Shown here one piece after another: positions 59,511 to 64,000 of a stretch of DNA of 64,000 nucleotides. Position numbers and translations under genes: made by a program. This DNA comes from Nioella aestuarii (GTDB taxonomy: Bacteria; Pseudomonadota; Alphaproteobacteria; Rhodobacterales; Rhodobacteraceae): NCBI RefSeq assembly GCF_050896395.1, contig NZ_JBPBBA010000001.1:1-64000 (forward strand), written 5' to 3'. Under the pieces are notes generated by a model that did no database searches, had not been told where the DNA came from, and saw only the letters and a program-made list of their open reading frames with translations. Each line of letters starts with the position of its first letter. The stretch's first letter is position 1.

Positions 59511-59820
59511 GCAAGACGCTCCGTTGACAGAGGACGACAAGGACCCGCTGAACCTGAGGGTGCTTCGCATCCTCGTGACGGTCCTGACGGTGGTGATGAT
59601 TGTCGGGCTGATAGCGGTCGTGATCACCTTTGTCACCCGTTTCCCGGGCGGTGATGGTGTCAGCCTGCCCGATCAGGTGACTTTGCCCGAGGGCGTGCGC
59701 GCAAGCGCCGTGACCATGGGTGAGGGGTGGTATGCGGTTGTGACCGATGACGACCGCATCCTGATTTTCGACCGTGCCAGCGGTGAACTGCGTCAAAGCG
59801 TCGAGATCACGGCGCCCTAG
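59509..59820 (+). CDS. DUF6476-like small membrane protein
   Basis: The 103-residue protein has a charged start (QDAPLTEDDKDPLNLRVL), one membrane helix (ILVTVLTVVMIVGLIAVVITF) and a periplasmic or cytoplasmic beta-rich tail with VTLPEGVRASAVTMGEGW and ILIFDRASGELRQSVEIT. It fits a Rhodobacteraceae family I recall as DUF6476, found next to rluD. Its ATG shares two bases with the rluD ATG (CATG) and its TAG stop overlaps the stop of the next, convergent gene (CTAG). Confidence 0.72.
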   Translation: MQDAPLTEDDKDPLNLRVLRILVTVLTVVMIVGLIAVVITFVTRFPGGDGVSLPDQVTLPEGVRASAVTMGEGWYAVVTDDDRILIFDRASGELRQSVEITAP

Positions 59821-60896
59821 TCGTCCAGCGCGGCAGCTGCGGCCCGCGACATCGGGCCAATCTGACCGTCGATCGCACCCAGATACAATCCGCGTTCTTG
59901 CAGGATCACCTGAAAGGCCATTGCCGTTGCCCGGTCCCATGGCGGTTCATAGCCGCCGATCCGCCCGCGCAAATCGTCCATGTCCACATCGCCGGTTTCC
60001 AGTGCCTGTACATAGAGCGCCGCCGCCTGATCCGGGTCGGCCTCTACCCCGCGCCCGCGTTCATAGAGAAAGCCAAGCGCCGCGATTGCATCGGGCAGAC
60101 CGGCCTCAACCGCGCGTTCGGTCCAGCGGAACTGCTGTTCGGGATCGCCGGTGCCGGGGCCATCGAGCTCAGAATAGATGCGGGCCAGATCCAGGACCGC
60201 CTCGATATTCCCCTGTTCCGCAGCCATGGACAGATAGCGCGCCGCCTCGTCCCGGTTTGGGATGCCAAGCGAGGCATCTTCGCCGCCGGGAATGCCATCA
60301 CCTGTCAGATAGGTTTGACCAAGCCGATACTGGGCAAAGTGATAGCCCCCATCAGCCGCCGCCCGCATCAGTTCCACCATGCGCCCGGTATCGCGCGGCA
60401 CCCCGGCCCCGATCCGGTGCAAAAGGCCAAGCGTCATCTGACCGGCAGGGTCACCCCCTTCGGCGGCAGCGGCGAAATATCCGGCGGCCTCGTCCGCATC
60501 GCGGCGTAGGGGGCCGATGCCGAACAGGTGGTAGTCGCCAAGCTTGGTGTTCGCGGCCGCCAGACCCGCAGCGGCAGCGGCCTCAAACGCCGCCACGGCC
60601 TCTTCATGGTCGCCATCGGCCTGCCGGATTGCCCCGATATGGAACAGCACGACCGGATCCTCGCTGCCGTCCTCCAGCGCCTGTTCGCAATAGGGTGCTG
60701 CTTCTGCCAACGCCGCCTCCAACGCGTCTTGCGCCTCTGGGCTGACTGGCACACCAGAATTGGGCGGTCCGGCCGTCTCGACACACAGATCTGCGGCGGT
60801 TTCAGGCGCGGTTTGTGCGGCAAGCGTCAGGGGGCTGGCGGATAGCGCCAGGGTCATTGCAACCCGTGGCAGCGCGACGGAAAGAGAAATTTTCAT
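59817..60896 (-). CDS. SEL1-repeat protein with a peptidoglycan-binding-like end
   Basis: The 359-residue protein has a signal peptide (MKISLSVALPRVAMTLALSA, cleavage near 27) and a row of SEL1/TPR-like repeats (about 65-300; motifs such as AAAEGGDPAGQMTLGLLHRIG and AAEQGNIEAVLDLARIYSEL). A C-terminal segment, FQVILQERGLYLGAIDGQIG, resembles peptidoglycan-binding domain 1. It is likely periplasmic, a scaffold or signalling adaptor. The start at 60896 fits the signal peptide; a longer frame to 60932 is possible. Confidence 0.78.
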   Translation of the reverse strand: MKISLSVALPRVAMTLALSASPLTLAAQTAPETAADLCVETAGPPNSGVPVSPEAQDALEAALAEAAPYCEQALEDGSEDPVVLFHIGAIRQADGDHEEAVAAFEAAAAAGLAAANTKLGDYHLFGIGPLRRDADEAAGYFAAAAEGGDPAGQMTLGLLHRIGAGVPRDTGRMVELMRAAADGGYHFAQYRLGQTYLTGDGIPGGEDASLGIPNRDEAARYLSMAAEQGNIEAVLDLARIYSELDGPGTGDPEQQFRWTERAVEAGLPDAIAALGFLYERGRGVEADPDQAAALYVQALETGDVDMDDLRGRIGGYEPPWDRATAMAFQVILQERGLYLGAIDGQIGPMSRAAAAALDD

Positions 60897-61108
60897 GGCA
60901 GCAGACCGGTTTGTTATTGAAATACAAGCCAAACCCTAGCCAATTTCGCCCCGATCTGTCGACCGTCTTGCCCCATCCTTTCCCAAGAAAACCACAGAAA
61001 CGGCTGGCTAATGCCTTAACCCTATGCAAGCTTTTGCAGGCCTTATAAAATTATCGAGAAGCAGAGCAGGACGGCGCGGGCGCGCAAAGGCAGCCCCAAG
61101 CCAGGAAG

Positions 61109-62557
61109 ATGAACGGGAAAATGCGCGATTCCGGCACTAAAGACAGCGTTCTGGTCGTCGATCTGGACGGGACATTACTGCGTTCGGACATGCTGTTCGA
61201 ATGCTTCTGGGCCAGTGCCGCGCGCACTTGGCGTACGCCTTTGATTGCCGCCAAGGCTCTGTCACAAGGCATCCCCGAGTTAAAACGCGCACTGGCGGAA
61301 ACCGCCTGCCCAGATGTCACACGCCTGCCTTACAACGCCGAGGTCATCGCCCATATCGAAGCCTGGCGCGCCGAGGGCGGCAAGACCGCGCTTGTTACGG
61401 CCTCTGACCAGATCCTTGCCGACCGGATCGCCGCGCATCTTGGCCTGTTCGACGAGGTGTTCGGAACCGAGCCCGGCAATAACCTGAAGGCAGAGCGCAA
61501 GGCCGCCTTTCTGGACAATCATTACGGCGCCGGCGGTTATATCTACGTGGGCGACAGTCGTGCGGACCTGAAGGTCTGGTCCCGGTCCAAGGCCGCCGTC
61601 ACCGTTGGCGCCAGCAAAAGCTTCCGCGCCAAGGTGGCCGCGGTGAATGCTGATGTCACGCATCTGAGCCCCCCTGAACATGTGCTGATCCCAATCTTCA
61701 AGGCCATGCGCCTGCATCAATGGCTGAAGAACGTTCTCGTCTTCGTGCCGATCCTGGCGGGGCATTTGGTTGGGGTGGCAACGTTTCTTCAATGCCTGTT
61801 GGCCTTTGTCGCCTTTGGCTTGGTCGCCTCCTCTGGCTATGTACTGAACGATCTGCTGGACCTTGGCCCAGACCGGGCACATGCCCGCAAATGCCGCCGC
61901 CCGATGGCCTCGGGTCGGTTGCAGGTGCCACATGGTACGGTACTGCTTCCGATCCTGTTGAGCCTTGGTCTTGCGACCGCCGCCACGCTCAGCCTGAAGT
62001 TCCTTGGCGTGATCTTCTTCTACTTCCTGATGACGATGAGCTATTCGCTCTGGCTCAAGCGCAAGGTGATCGTGGATATCTGCGTTCTGGCCGGGCTTTA
62101 TACCCTCAGGATCGTGGCTGGCGGCGTGGCGACCGGCGTTCCGCTGTCCCTGTGGCTGCTGGCCTTTTCGATGTTCTTCTTCTTCTCGCTTGCCGCCGTC
62201 AAACGGCAGGCAGAACTGGTGCATCTGAAATCGACCGAACACACGAAGGCTGCGGGCCGGGGCTATGGTTTGGAGGATTTGCCGATCATCACCCAGATCG
62301 CCGCCAGTTCAGGTCTGCTGTCGGTGCTCGTCCTGGCGCTTTACATCAACACGCCCGATATCCGTGCGAACTACCTGTCACCCACATATTTGTGGGGGGT
62401 CTGCGTGCTGCTGATGTTCTGGGTCACGCGGATGGTGTTCGTCACCCATCGGGGCAAGATGAACGATGACCCGATGGTCTTTGCTGTGACCGACCGCACC
62501 AGTCAGGCAACCTTCCTTGCGATGCTGGCGCTTGCGGCGGGGGCCTTGCTGCTATGA
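61109..62557 (+). CDS. HAD-domain / UbiA prenyltransferase fusion (DPPR-synthase-like)
   Basis: The 482-residue protein joins two enzymes. Residues 1-190 are a HAD phosphatase (motif I DLDGT at 18-22; VTASD; VGDSRADLKVW). Residues ~195-482 are a UbiA-fold membrane prenyltransferase with the motif NDLLD (247-251) and RPMASG (264-269), the pattern of decaprenyl-phosphate phosphoribosyltransferase. Together they could make decaprenylphosphoryl-ribose from prenyl-phosphate and PRPP and then remove the 5'-phosphate. The start (61109 or the ATG at 61121) is uncertain. It overlaps the GtrA gene by 4 bp, making an operon with gtrA and dprE1. Confidence 0.85.
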   Translation: MNGKMRDSGTKDSVLVVDLDGTLLRSDMLFECFWASAARTWRTPLIAAKALSQGIPELKRALAETACPDVTRLPYNAEVIAHIEAWRAEGGKTALVTASDQILADRIAAHLGLFDEVFGTEPGNNLKAERKAAFLDNHYGAGGYIYVGDSRADLKVWSRSKAAVTVGASKSFRAKVAAVNADVTHLSPPEHVLIPIFKAMRLHQWLKNVLVFVPILAGHLVGVATFLQCLLAFVAFGLVASSGYVLNDLLDLGPDRAHARKCRRPMASGRLQVPHGTVLLPILLSLGLATAATLSLKFLGVIFFYFLMTMSYSLWLKRKVIVDICVLAGLYTLRIVAGGVATGVPLSLWLLAFSMFFFFSLAAVKRQAELVHLKSTEHTKAAGRGYGLEDLPIITQIAASSGLLSVLVLALYINTPDIRANYLSPTYLWGVCVLLMFWVTRMVFVTHRGKMNDDPMVFAVTDRTSQATFLAMLALAAGALLL

Positions 62558-62979
62558 CATCGACCGCCCTTGCGCTGCGCTATGCCCTTTTCGCGGTGAT
62601 TGCGACCGTGGCCAATCTGGGAACCCAACGGGTTGTCCTGGCCTTTGGGGACAGCGCCGTTGTTTTCGCCATGGCCGTGGCGGCTGGCACGCTGATCGGG
62701 CTGGTAGTGAAATACGTGCTGGACAAGCGCTGGATCTTTTTCGATCAGTCCACCGGGGTAAAGGCCCACAGCCGCAAGTTTGCGCTTTATACCGCAATGG
62801 GGCTGATCACGACCTGCATCTTTTGGGGCTCGGAAACTGCTTTCTGGCTGATCTGGGGCACCGATCTGATGCGGGAACTGGGGGCCGTTCTGGGCCTGAT
62901 GGTGGGCTATGTGACCAAATACATGCTGGACCGTCGCTTCGTCTTCAATGATGACCGCTTGCAGGCAGAGGGGGCGTAA
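62554..62979 (+). CDS. GtrA-family membrane protein
   Basis: The 141-residue protein has four membrane helices and the GtrA order (YALFAVIATVANLGTQRVVL, VVKYVLDKRWIFFDQ, VGYVTKYMLDRRFVFND). GtrA proteins help flip prenyl-linked sugars, such as decaprenyl-phosphoryl-arabinose or bactoprenol-linked glucose, across the membrane. It lies between the UbiA fusion (4-bp ATGA overlap) and the DprE1-like gene (TAATG overlap), which fits flipping of the sugar lipid made by its neighbours. Confidence 0.87.
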   Translation: MTSTALALRYALFAVIATVANLGTQRVVLAFGDSAVVFAMAVAAGTLIGLVVKYVLDKRWIFFDQSTGVKAHSRKFALYTAMGLITTCIFWGSETAFWLIWGTDLMRELGAVLGLMVGYVTKYMLDRRFVFNDDRLQAEGA

Positions 62980-64000
62980 TGCAGCTGACTGGTTGGGGCA
63001 ACTTCCCGAAACGAACAACACAACTGACTGCCCCGAGAACCGAAGCCGAAGTGGCAACACTGGTGACGCAGGGCCGGGCCATCGCGCGGGGTAATGGGCG
63101 ATCCTACGGCGACAGCGCCATCGGCGCTGCGCGCACGCTGGACATGCGCCATTTCGACCGGATGCTGTCCTTCGATGCGGCCAGCGGGCAATTGGTGGCC
63201 GAGGCGGGCGTGATGCTGGCAGATGTGATCGACAGTTTCCTGCCGCGCGGCTGGTTTCCCATGGTCACGCCGGGAACCAAGCTGATTACCCTTGGTGGGG
63301 CCATAGCGGCGGATGTGCATGGTAAGAACCACCATATCGACGGCAGCTTTCGTGCCTGTGTGGACTGGATCGACCTGATGGGGCCGGACGGGTCTGTGAC
63401 CCGCTGTTCGCGTAGTGAGAACCCGGATCTTTTCGGCTGGACCATCGGCGGAATGGGACTGACCGGCGTTATCCTGCGCTGCGCGATCCGGTTGCGGTCG
63501 GTTAAATCGGGCTGGATCCGGCAGACGATGATCCCCGCCGCCAATCTGGACGAGGCCATTGCCGCGTTTGAGGACAGCATGTCGGCAACCTATTCCGTGG
63601 CCTGGATCGACTGCGCCGCCAAGGGGGATGCGCTTGGCCGGTCTTTGGTCATGTTAGGTGAACACGCTGAGCCAGGCGAAGTACCCGCGCGCTACCGCGC
63701 CACCCCCTTCAGCTCTCCACGTCGCCGCAAAAAGACCTTCCCAATGAACGCACCGGGATTTGCGCTCAATCCGGTCTCGGTCCGTGCATTCAACGCGCTC
63801 TATTTCTGGAACGGGTCGCGGCAGGAGGGTCAGCAGATCGTCGATTGGGACGGGTATTTCTACCCGCTCGACGCGATCCTGAAATGGAACCGGCTCTATG
63901 GCTGCAAAGGGTTTATGCAATTCCAATGCGTCCTGCCGAAAGACACCGCGCGCGAAGGGCTGCACCGGCTGATGTCAGCGATTTCCGAATCCGGCCAGGC
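62979..64000 (+). CDS. dprE1: DprE1-like FAD-dependent oxidase, N-terminal part (runs off window)
   Basis: 340 codons are present with no stop before the window ends. The protein has the FAD-binding GNGRSYGD (38-45) and DVHGKNHH (112-119), the latter matching the FAD-anchoring histidine region of mycobacterial DprE1. LFGWTIGGMGLTGVIL and YPLDAILKWNRLYGCKGFMQ are further family segments. DprE1 oxidises decaprenylphosphoryl-ribose to the 2-keto form, which DprE2 reduces to the arabinose lipid. A dprE2-type reductase gene would be expected just beyond the window. Confidence 0.87.
   Translation, partial: MQLTGWGNFPKRTTQLTAPRTEAEVATLVTQGRAIARGNGRSYGDSAIGAARTLDMRHFDRMLSFDAASGQLVAEAGVMLADVIDSFLPRGWFPMVTPGTKLITLGGAIAADVHGKNHHIDGSFRACVDWIDLMGPDGSVTRCSRSENPDLFGWTIGGMGLTGVILRCAIRLRSVKSGWIRQTMIPAANLDEAIAAFEDSMSATYSVAWIDCAAKGDALGRSLVMLGEHAEPGEVPARYRATPFSSPRRRKKTFPMNAPGFALNPVSVRAFNALYFWNGSRQEGQQIVDWDGYFYPLDAILKWNRLYGCKGFMQFQCVLPKDTAREGLHRLMSAISESGQ

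Noticed and set aside
1..64000. CRISPR array, tRNA, rRNA or prophage
   Set aside because: No regularly spaced long repeats, cloverleaf-like sequences, ribosomal RNA segments or phage structural genes were seen by eye; a tRNAscan or CRISPR search would be needed for certainty.

Overview
The window is chromosomal DNA from a high-GC alphaproteobacterium, almost certainly of the Rhodobacteraceae (Roseobacter or Rhodobacter type). The support is protein content: a short proline-tRNA ligase without the editing insert, an HdaA-type DnaA-related ATPase, the ScfR-family regulator PccR beside pccB, a DUF6476-type membrane protein, a CoxG-like protein and a choline-sulfatase/LysR pair. No rRNA, tRNA, CRISPR array, prophage or replication origin was seen. 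Most of the window is dense core genome, often with 4-bp ATGA, GTGA or TAATG overlaps.

Region by region. (1) 1-1300 is accessory: the edge of an IS3-family element with a GGGAAAC frameshift heptamer, a gene-poor stretch with a long hairpin, and an AT-richer orphan gene carrying an RNxxxH motif as in HEPN ribonucleases. (2) 1376-8831 holds a DCC-family protein, lolD-lolC, DUF2937, two tandem secreted paralogues whose 90-nt leaders are better conserved than their coding parts, proS, pepT and a tiny DUF1127-like gene. (3) 8941-11872 is a choline-O-sulfate module (LysR regulator and choline-sulfatase) plus a DUF3052-like gene. (4) 11879-18869 holds ppk1-ppx, hdaA with a PerM-type permease, and nhaA. 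(5) 19054-31210 is the propionyl-CoA/methylmalonyl-CoA locus: methylmalonyl-CoA mutase, pccA, pccB, several small lipoproteins (one of 48 residues) and pccR. TTTGCAAA operators lie before pccB and pccR. (6) 31267-49890 is a transporter-rich housekeeping stretch: ArgO/ArgP, two SLC13 permeases, three EamA carriers, YebC, a HisA-like paralogue with a changed catalytic acid, YmdB, OsmC, 5-formyl-THF cyclo-ligase and a DjlA-like protein. (7) 49931-54501 holds an M3 oligopeptidase, a GNAT and an M19 dipeptidase. (8) 54561-57319 holds a flavin-dependent halogenase broken by one in-frame TAA, and a Gfo/Idh/MocA oxidoreductase. (9) 57405-60896 holds rpoH with a heat-shock type promoter, rluD and a SEL1-repeat protein. 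(10) 61109-64000 is a HAD-UbiA fusion, a GtrA protein and a DprE1-like oxidase, which looks like a decaprenyl-phosphoryl-arabinose route known from mycobacteria.

The most unusual signal is not a gene. At 37769-37816 and 54182-54229, each just downstream of a plus-strand gene that faces a minus-strand gene, the same architecture occurs: a 20-bp perfect palindrome with a CTTGCAAG centre, a 2-nt spacer, a 20-bp perfect palindrome with a TTCGAA centre, then CCACCG. The arms differ between copies but remain fully complementary, so the structure is conserved rather than the sequence.
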